Source: Fremontodendron californicum
Lineage: Eukaryota > Streptophyta > Magnoliopsida > Malvales > Malvaceae
Direction: 5' to 3'
DNA length: 64,000 nt
NCBI GenBank assembly: GCA_030761205.1
Contig: JAULJL010000003.1
Coordinates: 4,154,001-4,218,000 of the forward strand
Below are positions 32,986-43,440 of the stretch, one piece after another (the first letter of the stretch is position 1; every line of letters starts with the position of its first letter). The notes under the pieces are model-generated. The model made no database searches and was not told where the DNA came from. It was given only the letters and a program-made list of their open reading frames with translations. The position numbers and the translations under genes were made by a program.

Positions 32986-34939
32986 CACTACAGCAGAATA
33001 GGCCTTTAGCGGCGTTTTTTTTTAATAATAGCGGCGTTTTTAAATGCCGCAAAAAATTTAGCGGCATTTTCGAAAAACGCCGCTAAAAGTGTCGAGAAAA
33101 ACGACGTCGGGAATTTTCCCGGCGTTTTAAACAAAAACGCCGCTAATGTAGCGGCGTTTGTAGGGATATTTGTCGGCGTTTATAAACGCCAGAGTAGGAC
33201 TACAACAGATGGTATTTGAGAATAAATTAGCGGCGTTTGTGGATAAAAAACGCGCTAAATTGAAGCATTTAGCGGCGTTTGGCTCAGGAAACGCCGCTAA
33301 ATTGAAACATTTAGCGGCGTTTGTCTCGAGAAACGCCACTAATTTTAGAATTTTGTTCTTTAATATTCACAAATATAGCGACGTTTGTGTTATAAAAACG
33401 CCGCTAAATTTCCAGAATTTGTAAAAAATATATATAATTTTTTTATTTAAAAATTATAATTAATAATATTATTCAATAAATTTACATTATAGTTTACAAT
33501 CAATACATAACAGAAATATATTAAAATTTAATAGTATATTATAAAGTATCATTATACAGCAATTCTATTAAGAAAGCACAAAATAATCAACATATAACAA
33601 TTGGAATAAAATTTAAATTAAACAAGACAAGGTAGTATAAAATTTAATTTGTACCTGTAAATATATAACAATTGCAAGGTCCAAAACTCCTATTGCCAAT
33701 CCTGCACTAAAATTACAAGTTATTACAATTTTTTTCCAAATTTGTAAAACAACCAGTGATTAAAGTTAATGAAAGCAAAAGTAAAAGAATTGACCTCCAA
33801 GGTTCATCATCTGTCAAAATGCCTCTTCCAATTCAATGTTTAGAACCTGAAAAAAAATGCAAAAACTTTAAATAAAATCTCCAATTTACAAAATGCAAAA
33901 ACATAAAATTGTTACCTTCAAACAAGAATCTTCTAGGAATGGAAAAAGATTAACAAAATTTTGCTTAAAGTTGGTGGGTGTGAGAGGATGGACAGAGAGA
34001 GAGAAAAAATGAGTTTTGTGTTTTGGGTAAAGAGGAAGAGGGATCTGTTACTGATTATATTTCCAGCAAATAGAGGCGTTTGTTTCGACAAACGCCGCTA
34101 AATTGTAAATCTATTCATCTCATTTTAAAAAAAAAGCGGTAAATTTTGCCGCTCGATTTTTTTAATATTTAACGGCGTTTGTATACTAGAAACGCCGCTA
34201 AATTTATTCATTAAACGCCGCTAAATGTTTTCCTCTGATTTTTTTAAATGTAATACATTTAGCGGCGTTTATGGAGACAAACGCCGCTAAATGTTCTCCT
34301 CTGATTTTTTTCAATGTCATACATTTAGCAGCGTTTCTCAGACAAACGCCGCTAAATTGCAACATTAGCGGCGTTTCTAGGACAAACGCCGCTAAATTGC
34401 AACATTTAGCGGCGTTTATGGAGACAAACGTCGCTAAATGTTCTACTCCGATTTTTTTTAAAATGTCATACATTTAGCGGCGTTTCTCAGACAAACGCCG
34501 CTAAATTGCACATTTAGCGGCGTTTATGGAGACAAACGCCGCTAAATGTTCTCCTCTGATTTTTTCAATGTCATACATTTAGCGGCGTTTGTCTGAGAAA
34601 CGCCGCTACATGAGAACATTTAGTGGCGTTTCTTATAACAAACGCCGCTAAATACACTAATAAAAACGTTGCGTTTATTTTAATAGAAATGACGGGTAAT
34701 TTTTTAGCGTTAAAAAAAAACCCGCGTAATTTGAGAAATATTTAGCGGCGTTTTTTATTCTAAACGCCGGTAATTGATCTCATTTAGCGGCGTTTCTTCC
34801 TTACAAACGCCGCTAAATTAATTTTTAGCGGCATTTAGGGTAGAAACGCCGCTCCCTTTACAAAAACACGGTACCTGCCGGCGTTTTTAAGTAAAACGCC
34901 GCCAATAAAATGCCACTAAAACCCAAAATTGTTGTAGTG
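32986..34939. mobile_element. Non-autonomous CACTA (En/Spm-type) element with palindromic subterminal arrays
   Basis: The ends are CACTACAGCA... and ...TGTTGTAGTG, an inverted CACTACA(G/A)CA pair. The element is flanked by a TAA duplication (32983-32985 and 34940-34942). The empty site is preserved in the 3' LTR (GACTAATTAGG at about 45431), which proves the boundaries. Subterminal zones (about 33005-33420 and 34070-34920) are arrays of TTTAGCGGCGTTT units facing AAACGCCGCTAAA units, many forming near-perfect hairpins. The core (33421-34070) is AT-rich and encodes nothing recognisable. Open frames here (33127-33424, 34204-34477) merely read through the repeats. Confidence 0.92.
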
Positions 34940-35190
34940 TAATTAGGTACTGTCCATTTGGATGGACGTTGTGAGGGTGCTAATCCTTCTTCACACATAA
35001 CCGTACTTCCGAACCTAGTTTTGATAAGTAGACCAGAACCTATTCTTTTTAAGGTGCCTTAGTCAAGCTTAGGATTACTTTAAATTGGATAGATTCGTAT
35101 AGGTGACTAATCCCACCTAGATTAGATGATTAGTGGTGACTCCTGTTTGTGTCTAGCATGCTGAATTCGTATTTGGCACGTTATGACAGT

Positions 35191-35210
35191 TTGACGACTC
35201 CATTGGGGAC
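35191..35210 (+). other. Primer-binding site, tRNA-Arg-like
   Basis: TTGACGACTCCATTGGGGAC starts two bases after the LTR. Intact Ogre-like elements carry a TGGCGACTC...TGGGGA sequence here. Several mismatches show decay. Confidence 0.6.
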
Positions 35211-35278
35211 TTTAGAGAGTCGAGCCATAGATTAGTCTTGTGATATCTTAGGTTTTAAATATTGGTCTTTAAAAGTAT

Positions 35279-35316
35279 TTATTAATTTATTTATTTTATT
35301 TTTATTTTTATTTTTA

Positions 35317-35347
<31 letters not shown>

Positions 35348-35360
35348 TTTATTTTTCTTT
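35279..35360. repeat. (TTTTA)n microsatellite
   Basis: A run of about 14 pentanucleotide units, slightly interrupted, in the leader of the Ogre-type element. Confidence 0.85.
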
Positions 35361-36054
35361 TTCTTTTTGATTTTGATTTTATTATTTGTGATAACTCCTG
35401 TTTCTTATACATTGGTGGGAAAAAGAAGGTTTGGTTGTTCTTTCACACACACGACACATTGCATATCATAAAGCCCTATACCCGAGCTCGTCCCTTTTAA
35501 GAGGGGGTAAAGTATCTACGCTTTTGTGAAGTGATAACCTCTGCAACGGCTAGCGAAACTCCTTCAGAGTGTAAAGTACCAAAGCTTTCATGAGGTGATA
35601 ACCTCCGCAGTAACTTTGGAAAATACTCTCACTCGAATTGAACCCTTCTGGTTGGAGCCTATAATGGGTGAGGAATGGGGTGCCTTACTCATCCTACATG
35701 GATGATGTTAAGGAGCAATTTGGGGACCTTTTTAGCTTGGTTAAGTATCCTAAATCCAGCATATAAACAACACTTAAGTGGCCAACTTTAGGATAGAGCC
35801 ATGTCCACCCTTGTATAGAGGAAACCCAAAATTAGGAAACACGAAGGAACACTTCTTATACTTATACCTTTTCATTGACATGATGTTTGTTTTGCTTATA
35901 TGCTCACCATGATGATGTAGTGCTTACACATGTTGTTTATTTTTATCCATTTATAAGTTTGTTGATATAGTATCTAACTTCTTGTTTTCTTTCTTTTCAT
36001 ATATCATGCATCATCATAAATTCATCTTGCCACATAACGGTTTAGATAAAAAGA

Positions 36055-37961
36055 ATGTCCACTAAATCCATGGAAAGTCTAACAGTCGCCAAGCGTGAGT
36101 CTAAGGTTAGCTTGAACCAGTTCAGCAGAACACAAAGGATTGTCTTCCAGTCGGGTATGTCTCCACTCTTCCCGAGAAATTTCACATGGATCTGACACAG
36201 AACAACCTCGAAGATTTGATCAGTATTTGGCATTCTTGGGATGAAACTCGACAAGAGGCATTCAGACAAAAATATGGGGATCTGGCTTTGCTTCTATCTG
36301 TTGAAGTCGATAATAACTTGGTAAGAGCCATAATACAATTTTGGAACCCCTCATACAGGTGTTTCGTGTTTAATGAAGTAGACATGGTTCCGACTATGGA
36401 AGAGTACTCAGCTTTACTTCGTTTGGGTCCCCCTAGTCCAGATAAGATCTACTTGAAGAATAAAACTGGGTATCGGAAGAAGTTAGCTAAGATTATAGGA
36501 ATCAGCTAGCCAGAAGCTGACAAACTTGTGAAGACAAAGAGTAAGAGTACTTGCATCTCATGGAACGTTTTGCGAGGCTTCATTGTTAAACACTTAGATG
36601 ACGATGAAGGGATGAAAATTATGGCCCTAGCCATTTATGGACTGGTAATCTTTCCGAAGATATTAGGGTATGTCGATGCTGCTGTAGTGATTTTTATGGA
36701 CCAAATTCAGTATCAGATCAATATGGCCCCAGCCATCTTAGCCGAGACCATTAGATCATTGAATCATTGTAGACAGACAGGAAAAGGACGTTTCACCGGA
36801 TGTATACAACTATTTTACATCTGGATGAAAAGCCATTTTAAGTGTGAAGAGTCAAAGTTCCGGAAGCCATACTTCACCACTAGCACCCCTATCAAGGAAT
36901 TCTGTGAGAGCACATGGCCCGAGTCAAAGACCAAGGAAGATTGGGTGATGATACTTCAAGAGCTCACGAGCCGTCAGGTGATCTGGAAAGCACCTTGGAT
37001 GCCACATGGACCAATGTTATTTAGCTGCTGTGGTCAACATTGGGTTCCTCTTCTCGGACTATGGGGTGCCATCAGTTATTCTCCTATTATGGTAAGGAGA
37101 CAAGCTGACTATGAACAATTTGTACCAATGACTCATGGACTTAACCAGGTAGATTTCTCCTATTCAGACAAATGAGTTATCAACAAGATAGGTGAGATTA
37201 CGAAGGCTTGGAAACAGGCGGTTAGAGTAGAGAGAGGTAGACTCTCATGGAATGCTACTCCTGAATACTCCGTATGGTATGTCAGACGAGCAAAAGATAT
37301 TGTGATTTCTTGTAAAAGACAGCCGGATGGCCCAGCCCAAGTAATAGTCCCGGACCCCATGTTAAAAATAAAGTTGGCTAAGAGGAAGCTACAAGAAGAG
37401 AAAGATGAATTAGGGGAAGAAAACCAAAAATTACAGCTGAAGATAGAAGCGTTAGAAAAGGGTTTGAACAAGGGAAAAGGAAATGCCAAGAAACTTCGAT
37501 CAAAGGTTCAAAAATTGGAGAACGGTTTAGTGGAGCGAGACGGCATTATTCAAAAACTTACCGAAGATGGTAACACTTTGAGAGAATCCTTGACAAGTAT
37601 GGAAGAGACATCTTCGCTTTTGACTTCTGAGGTCGGACGTCTAGAAGAAGAAAATGGAGAGTTATTATTTGATCAAGAAAGGAAAGAAGCTGATTGCCAA
37701 GAATTGGTTATCGAATTAATGAACTTGAAGGAAGAATGCTCGCAACTCCAAGATGCGGACTCCAAAAAATAGAATCTTCTAAAGAATATGTTTGACCATT
37801 TTGATGTGACATCTCGCAAGGCAGGAGACATGTATGATAGAATTATGGAGATTAAGGCGAAAGTACATCCGTTCCATGAAAATGGCCAGCTTATATTCGA
37901 ACTTTTGGATGAAGCTCAGTCTCATTACCGTCAGATTGTCAAGTTTCTTTGGAGACGTTAG
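36055..37961 (+). pseudogene. Ogre-type ORF1 (DUF7745-like plus coiled coil), broken
   Basis: A start at 36055 opens a frame that must shift at about 36186. The same frame then runs to 37961, with stops at 36507, 37173 and 37770. The middle (about 36190-37175) has the features of the DUF7745 / plant-mobile-like domain common in Tat/Ogre ORF1: a W-H-x-W start, P-T-x-E-E-Y, then L-G-L-W-G-A-I-S-Y and V-R-R-Q. The C-terminal third (about 37330-37770) is a long coiled coil rich in Glu, Lys and Leu. The role of ORF1 in these elements is unknown. One frameshift and three stops make this copy non-functional. Confidence 0.75.
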
Positions 37962-38285
37962 GATTTTAGATCTATGTTTTTAGGATTTTTTGGAAGAGTT
38001 TTTCATATTTTCATGCTTTAGGACTAGTTGGAGTTTTAATCTTTATGTTTTTAGGATCGCTTTGGTTTTAGGATTTCTATGGATTTTGGTGATATTTTTA
38101 TAAGATTCTTGTTATCTACATTTGTTATGTTGCTAGTAGTCCCATGTGCATTCATATAAGTCATTTGTTCATTTAGACATGCTTATCTAATAATGTTGCT
38201 TTTCTTTACATACATTCATCACATTAAAAGATATGGTAATTGATTTCTTTTAATTAAAGGAGGGACTTTGACTGTTAAGAAGAGA

Positions 38286-38931
38286 CATGGGTGAGCAATT
38301 AGAAGCACGAATTAATGCATTGGAGGAAATTATTGAGAATTTGGACATGATATTCGAGAGATGAAAGGACAACTTTCCAATTTGATAAAGATGGTTGAAA
38401 GTTCTGATCAAACTATGATGGTTCATCCTCAAGAATCTTCACATTTGGCTCAACCACATGTACTCAGTGGCTCGAATGATGAATCAGAGTATCAAGTAGT
38501 TGAACTCAAATACCCAATGCCCAGTACAAAGTCTTCTGATTAGATACCTTTTCAGATTGGTCCGCATGCAGACATATTCGTGGTGTTACTTCTCGACCAG
38601 TTTTTGGACATGTTAATCAGAAAAAACGATGTAGTGATCGGGATAAGAATCCTATTGATCTAATTCCAATGACCTAAACGGAGTTACTTTTCCAGCTTTT
38701 TCAAGCCTATTTAGTTCAACCAATCTATCCGAAATCTTTAAAGTCTCCTCATCCTAAGGGTCATGATGCCAATATTACCTGTGGTTATCATATTAGAATC
38801 TCCGGCCACTCTACGAAAAATTATGGAGTTTTGAAGCGGAAAGTACAAAGTTTGATTAAAGCAGGTTTGCTGAGCTTTGAAAAGAAGACGAAGCCAAGTG
38901 TTGAGGGGATCTCATTAATGGCAGCACCTTA
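38286..38931 (+). pseudogene. Ogre-type gag C-terminal remnant
   Basis: Pieces in more than one frame. A coiled-coil start at 38286 (E-Q-L-E-A-R-I-N) loses frame near 38345 and continues at 38361-38541. At about 38660-38931 comes the typical Tat/Ogre gag segment: I-P-M-T, L-L-F-Q-L-F, P-H-P-K, C-G-Y-H-I-R-I-S-G-H-S, K-V-Q-S-L-I-K-A-G-L-L. The Cys and His residues of the C-x2-H-x4-H-x4-C-like knuckle are partly lost. It ends at a stop at 38929-38931, where the protease and polymerase should begin but do not. Confidence 0.75.
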
Positions 38932-41900
38932 ATTTTGGAGGTTTTGGAATAATCAGATGAGGGATGTTACTCGGAACTCAATCTGGATGAATTTTTTATG
39001 TTTTCATTTTTTTAGGCATGACATTTTAATCATTATTTAGGTGTTTAGGAGATTTTTTCCTTTACTAGGAATTGTTTATGTTCACATGATTTATTTTCAA
39101 GTTCAAATAAAAAAAATCTTTTGGATCTTAAAGAAAATTGGTGATTATTTCTCAGAGATGAACTTTGCAACCTATTCCCATGACTAGTTAGTTACAAATC
39201 AAAAGCTCGATTCCTTTGATGATATAAGTTTGAAATTTTTTGAACCTCACCTTCTTTTGATCAGGAAATGAATCCCAAAAGGTCAATGGTCTTCGTCTAA
39301 GCAATGAGCAATGAAATGAACATTTGAGTCACAAAACATTTTTTTGAAAATCAATACATGAGGCACTCTCTTGAAAGAATCTAGATTTTGGTAATTTGAT
39401 AAGTGTCAGGGCTATCTAGAACTTTAAACACATCACTCCTAAGTTTCTCAACCATGCCCGAACTTTTCCTTTCCTGAATGGTGTCCTTTACTCGCATATT
39501 GGGGCAAAATTATCTTAAAGGTTGTATTTTCCCAACATCCTTGAATGCCTTGACTTGAGAAACATATATTTTCACCTAAAGCTATCCTTTGTCCACATCT
39601 TGGGGCAGGATTACGAAAAAGTGTTGATGTTTCTAATATCCTTGCAGACCTTTGTTTTCCTCTATGATCGAATGAAATTGCATGGATATTCTGATAAGGC
39701 CATGAAAAGAAGAATTTTTGGGTTAGGCCTTCATTTGGATAGGCATATTGAGATGATATATGAGTTGCAAAAAAAAAACTGTGATATCATGCATATGAGA
39801 TATTCAAATGATTTTAAAGGCAATTCTTATTATCTACTTCACCTGGGGTTTGCTCCTCAATGGAAATATTCGTACTTGACATGAGAAATGGCCATCTTTC
39901 ATATTCCTTTCACAAAATGAGAAATTATCCTTTACTACCCCTTTGAGCCTAGTGGATTCTTGTTTTTTGAATGAACCTTGACCAAGGATCACCCTCCACA
40001 TCAGGGGGCAAGTATGGAAAAATATCTTTCTAAAGAAGAATGAATATTTGGATCATATCTCCACACCAGGGGGGTAAGTATGAAGAATTATCTTTCCATG
40101 AAGGGATCAACGTTTGGATCATATTTTTACACCACGAAAAGAATGCCTTATGCCAGGGGGTAAATGTTGAAATGGATTGAGTTTTGTGATAGGAAAGTCT
40201 GTGAAAAGAAAGAAGAAAAAGAAAAGGAAAAGTGGAAAAAGAAAAAAAAAAAAAATCACAAGATGAAATCCTCATGAAGAGAAATAATCCATGGTTTAAT
40301 GAAAAGAGAGATGGGAAATATTATGAGAAGTATAAATGATGAAATCCTCTTGAAGAGAAATAATATGTAGTTTGATTACCTTCAAAATGAAAAGAAAGAT
40401 ATGAGATATTTTGAGATGAAAAAATGATCTTTGGTTTAATTACCTTTAAACACATTTTTAGGCCTAATTATCCTTTCTTTCATAACCCCGAACCTTGGCC
40501 TACATTACAAGCTTTAAAAGTCCATTTTGATCAAGTATGAATGTTTAAGTTGAAGAGTTTTTACTCAGATTTTATCTCATCCTTTTGAATTGTCATTGAA
40601 GAAATTTGAATTCTCAAATGCATGGTAGAGCAACAAAAAAAAAGCTCTAGGGTGAAAACCTAAAAAATGGGCAGTCTAGAGCAAAAAATTAAAAATATGA
40701 AAGCAACTCTGCATGACTGTGCCAAGGCCTAACAGAAAGTACAAAAGAAATGATATTTTGAACCCACCAGGAAGTACCGAACACTCTTGAGAAACTTAAG
40801 AAAGTCAACATCATTTGGATGACTTGGCCCAATCCTTTTTCCTTTCTTGTCCAAATTTTGAACCCATCATAAATAGTCTTGACATTTGTTGAATTGCTAT
40901 ATATCAAGAAACTTAGAAAGAGTGCCAAAATGGATTGTGTTTTCAAAATAAATTTTTTTTGTGAAAACCTGATTTTTGAAGAAAATTCATTGTGAGTTTA
41001 GATGAAGAAACAGTGATCTTTCCTTATGTGATGAAACCTTTCTTGATGACCAAAACCTTGACAAGTTGAAATGGCCAATTCTTTTGAATGAGCCAATTTG
41101 TTATTCACCTTGTCCAATCTTGGAAGTAATCATCATTTTTTTAAAGATCTAAAGTTGCATTTTTGTTTAGTAAATGGGGATTTGATTTTTGAACATGGAA
41201 AATAGTGATGTTTCTGGAGGCAATTTTGATTTACCATGGGGGCATGATTTGAAAATGAGAAAAGTTTTTTAGAAAATTTCTTTCTTTTCAGAGAATTTTC
41301 AAAAAAAATATAACATGAGAACATTCAGGTTTAGGATGATGCATATTTGAGTTTTGAACCAGTATGATAAGAGTGATATTTTTGGAGGCAAGGAACGAGA
41401 AGGCTTTTACCATGATGAGAAAATGGTTTTGAAGAATAGAATCTACTGAGTTGGTAAATGGCAGAGTAGGCTATTTTGCATCATTGTCATTAAAGATTTT
41501 TCATTTGAAATTTGAATATGCTTGAAGATGACATTCCGGGAAGAAAGGAGAATGAGATGAGAACAATGAAAAAGAATGGAAATATTAATGTTTAAAGCCT
41601 TGGAATTAAAGAGATGTCCTTTTGAGAAAGAGAAGGTGATGCGATTGACTGATAAAATTGGTGGAGGTTAATCTAGTTCTAAGTCTGAGCGTTTGGAAGA
41701 TTAAAAGATGATGACATGATGAACTTGAGTATTCCTTTGTCACAGTTGAAATTCATGATATTCGTGACATTCATGGCATGTATTTAACATGTAAGAAAGA
41801 TTTTGAGTTAGATTTTTGAATTTTGAAATCAAACTTTTTTAAAGGAAAATTCTTGGACCTTGGTTGAGATGAAAATTTTGGTTTTTTAGATTTTGCACCT

Positions 41901-42028
41901 TGGTTGAAGAGATGAGTTTAGACCTTGGTAGTAATGAGAATTTTTAAGATGAGATTTTTTTCTTCAAGATGAATTGTTTTTCAAAGGTAAGTTTTTTTTA
42001 AGATTAGATTTATTTTATCAAAGACGAG
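38932..42028. other. Non-coding internal part of the Ogre-type element
   Basis: About 3.1 kb of AT-rich sequence with short purine-rich runs and repeated AGGGGG(C/T)AAGTATG-like words (about 40003, 40070, 40155). The frame at 39522-39884 shows no retroelement domain. Nothing like reverse transcriptase or integrase is visible on either strand. Confidence 0.5.
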
Positions 42029-42530
42029 AATGATTTAGTGTGAATCCTTAGCTAAGTGAGAATCCTTAGTAGTGTGAATCCTTAATTTAAGTGAGAATCC
42101 TTAGTTTAGTGTGAATTCTTAGCGAAGTGAGAATCTTTAGTTTAGTGTGAATCCTTAGTTAAGTGAGAATCCTTAGTTTAGTGTGAATCCTTAGCTAAGT
42201 GAAAATCCTTAGTTTAGTGTGAATCCCTTAGTTAAGTGAGAATCCTTAGTTTGGTGTGAATCCTTATTTTGGGTGTGAATCCCTTAGTTTAGTGAGAATC
42301 CTTATTTTGGATGCGGAATCCCTTATTTCCTTATTTTTGGGTGCGAATCCCTTAGTTTAGTGAAAATCCTTATTTTGAGTGTGAAATCCCTTATTTCCTT
42401 ATTTTGGGTGCGAATCCTTTAGCTTTGTGAGAATCTTTATTTTGGGTGTGAATCCTTTAGTTTGAGTGAGAATCTCTTATTCAGGTGAGAAATCTCGTAC
42501 GTTGGTGTGAATCCTTTATTTTTAAGTTAT
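42029..42530. repeat. Tandem array, about 36-bp unit
   Basis: A dozen or so variants of a two-part unit, GTGTGAATCCTTAG plus GTGAGAATCCTTAG, with TTTA or TAA linkers. Regular at the left, it becomes irregular, with duplications of CCTTATTT, toward the right. Confidence 0.88.
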
Positions 42531-43019
42531 TTTAAGTTGTGAATCCTTTAAATTGTAAATTTTAAGTTTGTTTTAAAAGTGAAAGATTTCAAAGTTTGTG
42601 TATTTTTGAAAGATTTGGTTTGAGAAGAGAAATCTTTAGGTTAAAACTAATTTAGAGACCGTAAGATTCAATATATCAGTTTGAAGCTAAGTACAGATGG
42701 GAGATGAATAATGAGCTGGAGAACTTTTCTATCTTGATTAGAGACTCAGAGAGTTGATATCATTCATACAGTGCATTCATGACATACATTGCATGATATG
42801 CATCAGCATTTCATTCATGGCATTCATGTACTGCATTGCATTCATGCATTGCATTCAAGAAAGACTATTGCAGATATTCAATATAATTTGGACAGAAATT
42901 TCAATTTGGAATGACAACTTGTGAGAACCATATCAAATCTTTTCGGGATCCAAGATAAGATTTTTGAAATTTCTTTTGAAGAAAGTATCCACTTTTGAGA
43001 ATTTACAAATTTCTTTTGG

Positions 43020-43330
43020 TATATAAAATTGATGCCTCATTACGAAGAGTTTTTTATCGTTTGGAATTTAAAGTTGATGCCTCATTAGGAGGAGTTTTTC
43101 ATCGTTGGGATATTTAAAGTTGATGCCTTATTAGGAGGAGTTTTTCATTGTTGGGAAATTTAAAGTTGATGCCTCGTTAGGAGGAGTTTTTTTGGTTGGG
43201 ACATTTAAAGTTGATGCCTCGTAGAGAGGAGTTTTTCTTTGTTAGGAATTTAAAGTTGAAGCCTCAGTGGAGGAGTATATTTTTACGTTAGGTTTATTTA
43301 AAGTTTACGCCTCGCTTAGAGAAGCTTTCC
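43020..43330. repeat. Tandem array, 45-46-bp unit
   Basis: Six to seven copies with GATGCCTC phased at about 43031, 43076, 43122, 43168 and 43213, followed by more diverged copies. Each unit carries AGGAGTTTTTC and ATTTAAAGTT. Confidence 0.88.
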
Positions 43331-43427
43331 TATGATGGATTTTTCTTTAAGTACATACTTGTTTTTTTTTTTATGTTTGAAAATTTAGTAACGTCTTTGC
43401 ACATCTCCTGTTTCTCAGGGAATGCAC

Positions 43428-43440
43428 AAAGAGGAGCAAT
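43428..43440 (+). other. Polypurine tract of the Ogre-type element
   Basis: AAAGAGGAGCAAT directly before the TG of the 3' LTR. Confidence 0.65.

Larger units (their letters stand above)
31004..35188 (+). repeat. 5' LTR (about 2.2 kb plus 1,954-bp insertion)
   Basis: Colinear with the 3' LTR except for the nested element at 32986-34939 and its TAA duplication. A TATA box, CTATATAAAC, is at about 31249-31258, with an equivalent at about 43741 in the 3' LTR. Many substitutions and small indels separate the two LTRs. Confidence 0.9.

Noticed and set aside
33127..34477. Overlapping open frames on both strands (84-89 residues)
   Set aside because: They read through the palindromic repeat units of the CACTA element; the peptide repeats simply mirror the DNA repeats.
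42029..43330. Regular repeat arrays considered as CRISPR
   Set aside because: No unique spacers of constant length and no cas genes; a plant nuclear retroelement with ordinary tandem repeats.
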